DNA from: SYFY01 sp031385325
GTDB lineage: Bacteria; Pseudomonadota; Gammaproteobacteria; Pseudomonadales; Azotimanducaceae
NCBI GenBank assembly: GCA_031385325.1
Contig: JANNBJ010000171.1
Location: 1-48,878 of the forward strand
Length of the DNA stretch: 48,878 nucleotides
Direction: 5' to 3'
In this document: positions 16,048 to 24,940 of the stretch, piece by piece
Numbering within the stretch: position 1 is the stretch's first letter
How the letters are laid out: each line of letters begins with the position of its first letter
Notes under the pieces: model-generated
Seen by the model: the letters and a program-made list of their open reading frames with translations, nothing else
Told to the model about the DNA's origin: nothing
The model's database searches: none
Program-made: the position numbers and the translations under genes

Positions 16048-17205
16048 TTACCCGTTCAGGCAATAGCGTTCGATGACGCCGGTCAGGATGTTTATGCCGG
16101 GCTGCACATACCCGCGGCTGAGAAACTCTTCGGGCTGATGCGCCTGATCAATGCTGCCGGCGCCGAAAATCACGGTCTCCATGCCCAGGCTCTGAAAAAA
16201 TGGCCCCTCGGTTCCAAATGCCACCGTCTGCGGCGCTCGTCCGCTCAAGCGAGCCAGCGTCTGCACCAGGTCTCCGTCTGGATCCGTGGCGAACGCGGGT
16301 AGTGGCGGATAAAACGGCGTGATGCAGCAGCCCGTGCCAGAAAGCTTGGCGATACGCTGAACCCGGCTGCTCAGCTCCTCGAAAATGTCATCGATGTCCA
16401 TGCCTGGCAGTAGTCGCAGATCAATCTGCAATTCGGCGTGACCGCAGATCCGGTTCGGGTTGTCACCCGCGCGCAGACAGCCCAGGTTCAGGGTGGGCAC
16501 GTCGATCTGGAACGCCGCATTGCGATAACGCACGGCAAGCTCCTGCCTGAACAAGATGAGTTCACCCATCACGCCGTGCATGGCGTCGAGCGCGTTGTTG
16601 CCCAGTCTTGGATCGGATGAATGCCCGGACGACCCCTGCAAACCGATGGACAGCATCATGATGCCCTTGTGGGCATACACCGGAGTCAGGCCGGTAGGTT
16701 CACCGATGATCGCGCAGGTCGCCTTCGGCTCACCGCGGGCGGCGAGAAATCGGGCGCCAGCCATTGAGCTTTCTTCATCGGAGGTGGCGACGATCGTCAG
16801 CGGCGCCTTCAGCCGGCTGGCCTTGAATTGAGAGGCGGCGGCCAGAGCGAGCGGAAAAAAACCCTTCATGTCGCAGCTGCCCAGGCCATACCAGGCGTCA
16901 TCGGTCTGGCGCAGTTCAAACGGATCACCCGCCCACAGCTGCGCGTCGAACGGTACGGTATCCGTGTGTCCGGCGAGGACCAGACCGCCTTCGCCGGTGC
17001 CAAGTCGCGCGATCAGGTTGCCTTTGCCGGGTTTATCCGGCAGCGGAATCACATCGGTGCTGAACCCAAGGTCTTCAAGCCAGGTCGCCAAACGATGGAT
17101 GACACCCAGATTGCTCTGGTCGAGGTCGGCCCGGGTCGAGCTGATCGACGGACAGGCAACCAGCTCGGCCAGCATGGTTTCAAACTCTGGGATCGGCTTT
17201 GACAA
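16048..17205 (-). CDS. argE: Acetylornithine deacetylase
   Basis: 385 residues, the usual size of ArgE (M20 zinc peptidase family). Metal-site motifs are visible: LAGHTDTVPF, GLGSCDMKGFF and ATSDEESSMAGA, with the dimerisation domain in the middle. It releases ornithine from N-acetylornithine. A deacetylase together with argA indicates the linear arginine pathway rather than acetyl recycling through ArgJ alone. It is the first gene of the leftward unit; 144-150 bp separate it from the divergent GspE-type gene, and I could not identify a convincing ArgR site there. Confidence 0.95.
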   Translation of the reverse strand: MSKPIPEFETMLAELVACPSISSTRADLDQSNLGVIHRLATWLEDLGFSTDVIPLPDKPGKGNLIARLGTGEGGLVLAGHTDTVPFDAQLWAGDPFELRQTDDAWYGLGSCDMKGFFPLALAAASQFKASRLKAPLTIVATSDEESSMAGARFLAARGEPKATCAIIGEPTGLTPVYAHKGIMMLSIGLQGSSGHSSDPRLGNNALDAMHGVMGELILFRQELAVRYRNAAFQIDVPTLNLGCLRAGDNPNRICGHAELQIDLRLLPGMDIDDIFEELSSRVQRIAKLSGTGCCITPFYPPLPAFATDPDGDLVQTLARLSGRAPQTVAFGTEGPFFQSLGMETVIFGAGSIDQAHQPEEFLSRGYVQPGINILTGVIERYCLNG

Positions 17206-17355
17206 GGGGGAGAAGTCCGGTTGATGAATGAATTGTAGGCGTTTTACGCACGTGCTGGTTGTGTGATCTGCCGCAAGTGCAGGGGTTGCCTGCCTTGCAA
17301 AAGGTGGTCCGTGCCAGTTAACTGACTGCTGATCGTTGGCCCCGAAGGATTGCGT

Positions 17356-19167
17356 GTGGCTGAAACCCAGGATGTGAAACCCGGCAAAGTCAGGTTTGCA
17401 CCGTTACCGGATGAGCGGCGGATTGACCTGCCCGGGTTATTGGATGACCTGGTCGGCGAGGGATTCATCAGTCGTCGGCAGGCCGAAGATATCCTCATTG
17501 CACCGCGCACCAAGCGCGAGTTATCCCTGCACCCGATCGAGATCGTGGCTGCCCGGGAATACGAAAACCGCAGTCGGCCCGGCTCGAAACTGGATCTGGA
17601 CACCTTGACCATCTGGCTTGCGGCCAAGGCTGCGCAGCCTTATCTGCGAATCGACCCGCTGAAGATCAATGTGACGGCGGTAACCGAAGTGATGTCGTAT
17701 GCGTTTGCGCAGCGGCACAACATTCTCGTTGTAGAGGTGGCCGAAGACACGGTTGTCATCGCCAGCGGCCAGCCCTTCATGTTCCAGTGGGAAGGGATGC
17801 TGACGCAGACTCTTAGGGGTCGGCGCATCAAGCGGGTGGTTGCGAATCCGGCCGACATCGGCCGGTACATGCTCGAGTTCTACACCATGGCCCGCTCGGT
17901 TGCGAAAGCATCGGAGGCCGGGCTCGAAGTATCGGCAGTAACCAACCTCGAACAGCTGCTCGAACTGGGGCAGATGAAGTCCCCGGATGCCAACGACTCG
18001 CACGTCGTGAACATCGTGGATTGGCTGCTCAACTATGCATTCGAACAACGGGCCAGTGACATTCACATCGAGCCACGGCGGGACAAGGGCAATATCCGGT
18101 TCCGCATCGATGGTGTGCTGCATCCTGTTTATGAATTGCCACCGGCCGTGAATACGGCGGTGGTCAGTCGACTGAAAATATTGGGCCGGATGGATGTTGC
18201 AGAGAAACGACGTCCGCAGGATGGTCGAATCAAGACCAAGCGGGCGAATGGCGATGAAGTGGAGCTGCGCCTGTCGACACTGCCCACGGCGTTTGGCGAA
18301 AAGATGGTGATGCGGATCTTCGATCCGGACGTCCTGCTGCGAAACTTCCAGGAACTCGGTCTGGTTGGTGATGATCTGTCACGCTGGCAGGGTATGACAC
18401 AAGCCAACAATGGCATTGTGCTGGTCACCGGCCCAACCGGCTCCGGCAAGACGACGACGCTGTATTCAACGCTCAAACAACTGGCTACGCCTGAAGTCAA
18501 CGTCTGCACCATTGAAGATCCGATCGAGATGGTGGAGCCACAATTCAACCAGATGCAGGTGCAACACAACATCGATGTTGGCTTCGCAGATGGTGTTCGT
18601 GCGCTGCTTCGTCAGGACCCGGACATCATCATGGTCGGCGAGATTCGTGATCTGGAAACTGCTGAAATGGCGATTCAGGCGGCGCTGACGGGCCATCTGG
18701 TCATTTCCACGTTGCACACCAACGATGCGCCAACGGCGGTGACACGGCTGCTTGATCTGGGGCTGCCGAGTTACATGATCAAGGCAACGGTGCTCGGGGT
18801 CATGGCACAACGGCTGGTGCGAACGCTGTGTCCTCATTGCAAGGCTGAAGAGCCAGTGGATGAAGCCGCCTGGCATTTATTGACACGGCCGTTCAAGGTG
18901 AAGGCGCCACAGCGCGTGTGCGCGCCTGTTGGTTGTCTGGAGTGTCGGGATACCGGGTTTTATGGCCGAATCGGACTGTATGAAGTGATGACGTTGTCCG
19001 AGTCTCTGCAAGAGCAGATCAAGGATGCGGCTGATGTTGACAGCATGCGACGTCAGGCCATGAAAGAAGGTATGCGCACCTTGCGTCTGGCTGGCGCGCA
19101 GAAAGTAGGCGCCGGCCTGACGACGATCAACGAAGTACTGCGTGTGGTGCCTATTTCACATGGCTGA
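17356..19167 (+). CDS. GspE/PilB family type II secretion/type IV pilus ATPase
   Basis: About 603 residues. An N-terminal MshEN-like region (to about 200) precedes a conserved ATPase: Walker A GPTGSGKTTTLYSTL near residue 358, Asp box (TIEDPIEMVEP), Walker B-like DPDIIMVGEIRD, and the His box HLVISTLHTNDAPTA. A tetracysteine zinc site follows (CPHC near 492, then CLEC, then GFYGRIGLYE), as in GspE and PilB. It would power a pilus or secretion machine at the inner membrane. GTG at 17356 is preferred over TTG at 17350 because GAAGG stands 7 bp before it. No other secretion or pilus genes are near; it overlaps glnE by 8 bp. Confidence 0.9.
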   Translation: MAETQDVKPGKVRFAPLPDERRIDLPGLLDDLVGEGFISRRQAEDILIAPRTKRELSLHPIEIVAAREYENRSRPGSKLDLDTLTIWLAAKAAQPYLRIDPLKINVTAVTEVMSYAFAQRHNILVVEVAEDTVVIASGQPFMFQWEGMLTQTLRGRRIKRVVANPADIGRYMLEFYTMARSVAKASEAGLEVSAVTNLEQLLELGQMKSPDANDSHVVNIVDWLLNYAFEQRASDIHIEPRRDKGNIRFRIDGVLHPVYELPPAVNTAVVSRLKILGRMDVAEKRRPQDGRIKTKRANGDEVELRLSTLPTAFGEKMVMRIFDPDVLLRNFQELGLVGDDLSRWQGMTQANNGIVLVTGPTGSGKTTTLYSTLKQLATPEVNVCTIEDPIEMVEPQFNQMQVQHNIDVGFADGVRALLRQDPDIIMVGEIRDLETAEMAIQAALTGHLVISTLHTNDAPTAVTRLLDLGLPSYMIKATVLGVMAQRLVRTLCPHCKAEEPVDEAAWHLLTRPFKVKAPQRVCAPVGCLECRDTGFYGRIGLYEVMTLSESLQEQIKDAADVDSMRRQAMKEGMRTLRLAGAQKVGAGLTTINEVLRVVPISHG

Positions 19168-21865
19168 ACGGCAGCGCCTGCCGCTGAGCGAAGTACTTCA
19201 GCAACTAGGCGTCCAACGCTGCACCGAATCCGGTCTGCCAGTCGCACCTGAGTTGATCCGCACCCTTGCGCTCTCCCGCTTTGCGTCGCACATTGCCAGT
19301 GTCGATCCGGATTGGGTACGCCAGGCGCTGCCATCCTTTGATGATCCCGTCGATATCGAGGCGATTCGCCTGCCGATCACGCAGGCGTTGTCCGCGACCA
19401 ATGACATCACCGCCGTCAAGCGTGTTCTGCGCAAGGCTCGCAACTGCGCTCAGTTTCATCTCATCCATCGGCACATCACGGGTGTCGCAGCGTATGCAGA
19501 AGTCGTTGCCTCGGCTTCGGCGCTTGCTGACATGTTCATCGACACAGCTCTCGACTGGTGTCATCGCACACTGGTGGCAACACGTGGTTATGGTGAACCG
19601 GTCAGTGACGCAGGTGTGCCCATGCGACTGGCTGTTCTTGCCTTGGGCAAGCTCGGTGCGCACGAGCTGAATCTGTCTTCCGATGTCGATCTGGTGCTGG
19701 CTTACCCGGAGAGTGGGGCCGCCGGTGAAGGAAAAACCTGCCAGCAGTTTTTTGTGCGCCTGGCACAGATGCTGGTTGATGTCCTCGATTCGGTGACTGC
19801 GGACGGATTTGTCTATCGAACTGATTTGCGTCTGCGGCCCTGGGGTGAGAGTGGTCCTCTGGTGATGCACTTTGATGCCATGGAGGCGTATTTCGAAACC
19901 CAGGGTCGGGACTGGGAACGTTATGCGTTCATCAAGGCTCGCGCCTGTGCGGGTGATCGCGTGGCAGGAGAGCAGATGCTGAGTCGGCTGGTGCCGTTTG
20001 TGTATCGCAGGTACCTCGACTTCGGCGCAGTTCAGGCGCTGCGCGAAATGAAAGCGCGTATCCAGGCAGAGCAGCATGGCCTGAACAATATCAAGCTCGG
20101 TCCTGGTGGCATTCGTGAGGTCGAGTTCGGCGTGCAGGTCATGCAGCTGGTGTGGGGTGGGCGTCAGCATGCCTGTCGGCAACCGGCACTTCTGGACGCA
20201 CTGCCCGCGCTTGCGAGGCTTGGCCATGTTGATGCAACTGCAGTGGATGGATTGTCTCGTGCCTACGTCTTTCTGCGTGATCTTGAACATTGTCTCCAGG
20301 CGGTCGCAGACCAGCAAACGCAGACGATTCCCGACCACCCGGACGAGCAGGCGTTGATTGCCGCCATGATGGGTTTTGCCGATGTGCCGAGTCTGTTGTC
20401 CGTGCTGGATCAGCATCGATCTCGTGTGCAGATCTTTTTCAACGGCGTGATTGCGCCAACCGACGCAGCTGTCGTGGTGGTGCCATGGGATGCCATTGAA
20501 ACGAGCGTCACCGCCTTTGGCCTGGGGGAGCCTGACATGGCGACGCAGGAGCTGACAGCGCTCAAGTCGGCGCGGGATCGGGCAAGTGTTGGTCATGAGG
20601 GCCGCGAACGGCTGGATGCGCTGATGCCGGCGCTGCTTGAGGATCTGCGTGGTCGTGTCGATGCAGGGTCGTTGCTGGTCCGGCTCGTGCCGATCCTGCG
20701 CTCGGTGCTGCGAAGGTCCGCGTATCTGGCCCTGCTGTACGAAAACCCCTCCGCGCGGCGAATGCTGGTGGATCTGGTCGGCCGCAGCCGATGGGTTGGT
20801 GAGCGGCTGTGTGCACAGCCCATGCACATGGATGCGCTGCTCGATGATCGTGACATCGATGAGCTGCCGAGTACTGCAACGCTTCGGTCCGCGATCTCCG
20901 AGCGCCTGGCGCTGGCGAGCCCGGGAGACGCCGAACGCAGGCTCGATATCCTGCGCGAGTTTCGTGAGCAGTACGGCTTTCGTATCGCGTTGGCAGAGCT
21001 GCGTGAGCGACTGTCACTGATGCGGGTCAGTGACTACTACACCTTCCTCGCCGAGGCCCTGCTGCAGGAAGCACTGGAGATGGCCTGGCAGGACTGCGAC
21101 GGTCCAGCCGACCGGCCGTTCATCATCATCGGCTATGGCAAGCTGGGTGGTCTTGAACTCGGGCCGGACTCTGACCTTGATCTGGTCTTTCTGCACGATT
21201 TCGGACCGGAGCAGGCGCCGCTGCTGCAGCGGCTGGCCCGTCGGCTGCTGCACATACTGACGGCTAACACCTATCTTGGTGCGCTGTATCCCATCGATAC
21301 CCGGCTTCGACCATCGGGCAACGCCGGCACCATGGTCACCAGTCTGGCCGGTTTTGTGACCTATCAGGAGAACCGGGCCTGGACCTGGGAACATCAGGCG
21401 CTGGTGCGCGCGCGCAGTGTTGCCGGTGATCCGGGTTTGCGGGCTCGATTTGAATCGATCCGACTGGATCTGCTGCGGCGGCCGCGCGACCAGGGCACGT
21501 TGAAAAGCGAAGTCGTGGCCATGCGGTCGCGTATGCAGGGCCATCAGCAGGTCGAGGCTGATCTCAAGCGCAGCGCTGGCGGTATCGTCGATATTGAATT
21601 TATGGTGCAATACCTCGTCCTTGCGCACGCCCACGAACACCCGCAACTCGCTGAATTTCCGGACAATGTACGAATTCTCGAAGTCGCGTCCGCCTGCGGC
21701 GTGCTGCCACAGACCACCGCACGTGCACTGACAGCGGCCTATCTTGCGCTGCGTGCCGAGGCGCATCGGCGGGCGCTGGATCTGCCGGATCGGGATCGGG
21801 CAGCCCGCTTGCTGCGCGATCATGAAGAAGTGGTCAGGGGGACGTGGAACAGCTTGTTCGCCTGA
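19160..21865 (+). CDS. glnE: Bifunctional glutamine synthetase adenylyltransferase/adenylyl-removing enzyme
   Basis: About 901 residues from the ATG at 19160 (MAERQRLPL); the GTG at 19142 is less likely. It has the two nucleotidyltransferase domains of GlnE. The N-terminal adenylyl-removing domain has GKLGAHELNLSSDVDLVLAY near residue 165; the C-terminal adenylylating domain has GYGKLGGLELGPDSDLDLVF near 655. Each is followed by a helical PII-responsive region (GPGGIREVEF and SAGGIVDIEF). It modifies glutamine synthetase in response to nitrogen status. It overlaps the upstream ATPase gene and precedes ilvE by 75 bp; glnE-ilvE adjacency is known in Pseudomonas. Confidence 0.97.
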   Translation: MAERQRLPLSEVLQQLGVQRCTESGLPVAPELIRTLALSRFASHIASVDPDWVRQALPSFDDPVDIEAIRLPITQALSATNDITAVKRVLRKARNCAQFHLIHRHITGVAAYAEVVASASALADMFIDTALDWCHRTLVATRGYGEPVSDAGVPMRLAVLALGKLGAHELNLSSDVDLVLAYPESGAAGEGKTCQQFFVRLAQMLVDVLDSVTADGFVYRTDLRLRPWGESGPLVMHFDAMEAYFETQGRDWERYAFIKARACAGDRVAGEQMLSRLVPFVYRRYLDFGAVQALREMKARIQAEQHGLNNIKLGPGGIREVEFGVQVMQLVWGGRQHACRQPALLDALPALARLGHVDATAVDGLSRAYVFLRDLEHCLQAVADQQTQTIPDHPDEQALIAAMMGFADVPSLLSVLDQHRSRVQIFFNGVIAPTDAAVVVVPWDAIETSVTAFGLGEPDMATQELTALKSARDRASVGHEGRERLDALMPALLEDLRGRVDAGSLLVRLVPILRSVLRRSAYLALLYENPSARRMLVDLVGRSRWVGERLCAQPMHMDALLDDRDIDELPSTATLRSAISERLALASPGDAERRLDILREFREQYGFRIALAELRERLSLMRVSDYYTFLAEALLQEALEMAWQDCDGPADRPFIIIGYGKLGGLELGPDSDLDLVFLHDFGPEQAPLLQRLARRLLHILTANTYLGALYPIDTRLRPSGNAGTMVTSLAGFVTYQENRAWTWEHQALVRARSVAGDPGLRARFESIRLDLLRRPRDQGTLKSEVVAMRSRMQGHQQVEADLKRSAGGIVDIEFMVQYLVLAHAHEHPQLAEFPDNVRILEVASACGVLPQTTARALTAAYLALRAEAHRRALDLPDRDRAARLLRDHEEVVRGTWNSLFA

Positions 21866-21940
21866 CGCCGCCGATGTCCGCATGGACCGGCAGCCCGAAA
21901 ACAAGCTGCCAACAGCCAAACAGAACGAGAAGATTTCACG

Positions 21941-22873
21941 ATGACTCAGCCGAACTTTGCCGACCGGGATGGATTCATCTGGCAGGACGGAAAACTGGTG
22001 CCCTGGCGTGATGCCAAGGTGCATGTCCTTACCCATTCGCTGCACTACGGTGTGGGCGTGTTTGAAGGGGTGCGGTGTTACGACACGGCGCGTGGTCCGC
22101 AGGTGTTCCGTTTGAACGAACACACCGATCGGCTCTTCAAGTCGGCGCATATTCTTGGGCTGAAGATTCCGTTCACGCAGGAAGAAATCAACGAAGCCCA
22201 CTGTGCAGTGCTGCGTGCCAATGATCTGAAGGAAGGTTATCTGCGTCCGTTGGTATTTCTCGGCAGCGAAGCCATGGGCCTGCGTGCCCAGGGCCTTTCC
22301 GTGCGCACGGCGATTGCGGCCTGGGCCTGGCCAAATTACATGGACCCGGACTCCCGTGAACGTGGCATCAAGGTTCGTACTTCGTCCTACACACGTCATC
22401 ACGTCAACATCACGATGTGCAAGGCGAAGGCCATCGGCAACTACACCAATTCGATTCTGGCGCTGCACGAAGCGCTGGAATCGGGATGTGATGAAGCCAT
22501 GCTGCTCGATCCTGAAGGCTGTGTGGCCGAAGGTAGTGGTGAGAACATCTTCATCATTCGTGATGGTGTATTGCATACCCCGGAGCTCACGTCCTGTCTC
22601 GACGGCATCACCCGCAACACCGTGTTCACCCTCGCGCGTGACGCTGGCCTTGAAGTACGTGAACGGCGGATCACGCGTGATGAGGTGTACATCGCCGACG
22701 AAGCCTTCTTTACCGGGACGGCGGCAGAAGTGCTGCCGATTCGAGAAGTTGATGGCCGGCAGGTTGGAACCGGACGGCGTGGTCCGATTACTGAACGATT
22801 GCAGGCGGCCTACTTCGATCAGGTGCGAGGTCGAGTGTCGACGCATCCGGAGTGGCATACAGCGGTCGGTTGA
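21941..22873 (+). CDS. ilvE: Branched-chain amino acid aminotransferase
   Basis: 310 residues, a fold-type IV PLP enzyme. FIWQDGKLVPWRDAKVHVLTHSLHYG is the family start, the PLP lysine is in AKAIGNYTNS near residue 163, and CVAEGSGENIFI plus FTGTAAEVLPI form the cofactor and substrate pockets. It carries out the last step of Val/Leu/Ile synthesis using glutamate. GAGAAG 8 bp before the ATG supports the start. It sits between glnE and waaF on the same strand, 58 bp before waaF, and may lead the LPS core transcript. Confidence 0.97.
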   Translation: MTQPNFADRDGFIWQDGKLVPWRDAKVHVLTHSLHYGVGVFEGVRCYDTARGPQVFRLNEHTDRLFKSAHILGLKIPFTQEEINEAHCAVLRANDLKEGYLRPLVFLGSEAMGLRAQGLSVRTAIAAWAWPNYMDPDSRERGIKVRTSSYTRHHVNITMCKAKAIGNYTNSILALHEALESGCDEAMLLDPEGCVAEGSGENIFIIRDGVLHTPELTSCLDGITRNTVFTLARDAGLEVRERRITRDEVYIADEAFFTGTAAEVLPIREVDGRQVGTGRRGPITERLQAAYFDQVRGRVSTHPEWHTAVG

Positions 22874-22931
22874 TCGACAGATGGGTGGTCAGGGATCGCC
22901 ACATCTGGACCGGCCGATGCAGGATCCGCCG

Positions 22932-23921
22932 ATGCGCGTGCTGATCATTGCACCGGCATGGGTTGGGGATATGGTCATGGCGCAGTCCCTCGTACAGCTG
23001 CTTCAAACCAACCATCCTGGTTGCGAGATCCATATGCTCGCGCCGAAGTCGACAGCTGTTCTGGGGACTCGCATGCCAGGGGTAACCCAAGTCCACGTCC
23101 TTGATGTTGAACATGGTGAATTCGGCGCGCGAAAGCGGTGGGCGGCAGGGCGAGCCATGCAGGCGCTTGGCTTTGATCAGTCGATCGTGTTGCCCAACAG
23201 CTTCAAGTCGGCCTGGGTTCCCTGGTTCGCCGGCATACCGAAACGAACCGGCTGGCTCGGTGAGAGTCGGTACGGGTTGTTGAACGACCATCGTCGTCTT
23301 GACAAGAAATCGCACACGCTCCAGGTCGAGCGGTTCATGGCGCTGGCACGCCCGGCGGATCAGCCCTTGCCCTCGCCACTCCCGAAACCGCGCCTGTGGG
23401 CCGACGCCGAACAGGCCAGAAGTCTGGCTCGGCAATTCGGGTTGAGCCTGCACCAGCCGGTGACTGTACTGTGCCCGGGTGCAGAATACGGCCCGTCCAA
23501 ACGTTGGCCAGAGCAGCACTATGCCGAGGTCGCGCGCCACGTCGTCGATACAGGTGGACAGGTTTGGCTCCTGGGCTCGCCGAAGGATGCGGCCGTTGGC
23601 GAGAGCATCGCGGCACGGGTCGGCGGAGTGCATCAGTTGGCGGGCAGGACGACGCTTGAAAACGCTGTTGATCTGATGTCGTTGGCACAGCGAGTGATCT
23701 GCAACGATTCCGGCTTGATGCATGTTGCTGCGGCGCTCGATGTCCCGGTGATTGCTCTGTATGGCTCCACCTCGCCGGACTTTACGCCGCCCCTGTCCGA
23801 GCAGGCCGTCATCCTGCGGCTTGGCCTTTCGTGCAGCCCGTGTTTTCAGCGAGAGTGTCCACTGGGGCACCTGGATTGCCTGCGCAAACTTGCGCCCGCC
23901 CAGGTGATCCGGCTGTTATGA
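22932..23921 (+). CDS. waaF: ADP-heptose:LPS heptosyltransferase II
   Basis: 329 residues from the ATG at 22932 (MRVLIIAPAWVGDMVMAQSLVQ), with AGGA 7 bp upstream; the frame is open much further upstream through ilvE but that is not coding. This is a GT-9 heptosyltransferase: the N-terminal GDMVMAQSL acceptor motif and the C-terminal nucleotide-sugar part with CPGAEYGPSKRWP, ICNDSGLMHVAAAL and ALYGSTSPDFTPP. The PGAEYGPSKRWP block marks type II enzymes, which add the second heptose to the LPS inner core. The stop overlaps the next start (ATGA). Confidence 0.95.
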   Translation: MRVLIIAPAWVGDMVMAQSLVQLLQTNHPGCEIHMLAPKSTAVLGTRMPGVTQVHVLDVEHGEFGARKRWAAGRAMQALGFDQSIVLPNSFKSAWVPWFAGIPKRTGWLGESRYGLLNDHRRLDKKSHTLQVERFMALARPADQPLPSPLPKPRLWADAEQARSLARQFGLSLHQPVTVLCPGAEYGPSKRWPEQHYAEVARHVVDTGGQVWLLGSPKDAAVGESIAARVGGVHQLAGRTTLENAVDLMSLAQRVICNDSGLMHVAAALDVPVIALYGSTSPDFTPPLSEQAVILRLGLSCSPCFQRECPLGHLDCLRKLAPAQVIRLL

Positions 23922-24940
23922 CCACCGCGCTCCTCATCAAGATGTCGTCTCTCGGTGATGTGGTTCATGCGTTACCGGCTGTCACCGATGCTGCGCTGAC
24001 CGGTGTGACCTTTGATTGGGTGGTCGAAGAAGCCTTTGCTCCAATCGCTGCGCTGCATCCCGCCGTGCGTCACGTCATCCCGATTGCCTGGCGACGGTGG
24101 CGGCGCAACTTGCGCGCCAGTCGATTCGAGATGCGGGACTTTCGCAGCCGGCTGAAGTGCGAGCACTACGATGTGATCCTGGATTCACAGGGACTGGCGA
24201 AGAGTTGGGCGGTTAGCCGATTTGCCGATGGCGATACGCGCGCCGGGTTTGCAGCGGATTCGGCTCGTGAGCGAATTTCGTCACTTTTTGTCGACAAGGC
24301 GGTGAACGTTTCCAACGAATGGCACGCCATTGATCGGCAACGGCGATTGTTTGCGCAGGTGTTTGGTTATACCCAACCGACCGGACTTGCTTATGGCATT
24401 GGCAGGCGTCAGATCGACGTCGACAGTGGAGTAGCCAGAACCTGTCTCATATTGCACGGCACAACATGGTCGTCGAAGCACTATCCCGATGCGTTGTGGA
24501 AGGCGCTGATCACGCTGGCCAGGGAAGACGGATTCAATGTGGCGTTGACCTGGGGCAACGACGAAGAGCGAAAGCGTGCCGATCATCTGGCCGCAGCCGG
24601 TGCCAAGATCTGGCCACGGCGTTCGTTGGCAGACTTGTCAGCTGCGATGGCGGAGGTCTCGCTGGTCATCGGGGTGGATTCCGGCCTCACGCATCTGGCC
24701 GCGGCGCTGGATATTCCAACCATTGCACTCTATGGAAGTACTGATCCTTCATTGACGGGTGTGCGCGGTCACCACGCGGAAAGTCTTTCCGCCACTTTCC
24801 CTTGTGCCCCATGTCGAAGCGCAACGTGCAAGTTTGTCAATGACAGGACTGCGCACGAAGTGATGCCACCCTGTTACGGATCATTGTCTCCGAGTCGGAT
24901 CTGGCAGGCAGCCAAAGGCCAGTTGGCTCACGTGTCATGA
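23918..24940 (+). CDS. waaC: ADP-heptose:LPS heptosyltransferase I
   Basis: 340 residues, start MTTALLIKMSSLGDVVHALPAV, the WaaC signature (KMSSLGDVVH). GT-9 family; the C-terminal half has LHGTTWSSKHYP, VIGVDSGLTHLAAAL and ALYGSTDPSLTGV. It adds the first heptose to Kdo of the lipid A-Kdo2 acceptor on the cytoplasmic face of the inner membrane. The ATG lies in an ATGA overlap with waaF, which decides the start, and its own end overlaps the next gene in the same way. Confidence 0.95.
   Translation: MTTALLIKMSSLGDVVHALPAVTDAALTGVTFDWVVEEAFAPIAALHPAVRHVIPIAWRRWRRNLRASRFEMRDFRSRLKCEHYDVILDSQGLAKSWAVSRFADGDTRAGFAADSARERISSLFVDKAVNVSNEWHAIDRQRRLFAQVFGYTQPTGLAYGIGRRQIDVDSGVARTCLILHGTTWSSKHYPDALWKALITLAREDGFNVALTWGNDEERKRADHLAAAGAKIWPRRSLADLSAAMAEVSLVIGVDSGLTHLAAALDIPTIALYGSTDPSLTGVRGHHAESLSATFPCAPCRSATCKFVNDRTAHEVMPPCYGSLSPSRIWQAAKGQLAHVS

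Noticed and set aside
17206..17349. ArgR operator before argE
   Set aside because: Only a loose AATTCATTCA-like stretch is present; no paired 18-bp ARG box could be made out.
19205..22858. Two long minus-strand ORFs (19205-20827, 540 codons; 21014-22858, 614 codons)
   Set aside because: They lie antisense to glnE and ilvE, which are full length with every family motif. Their products show no domain and low-complexity composition; GC-rich codon bias readily opens such frames.
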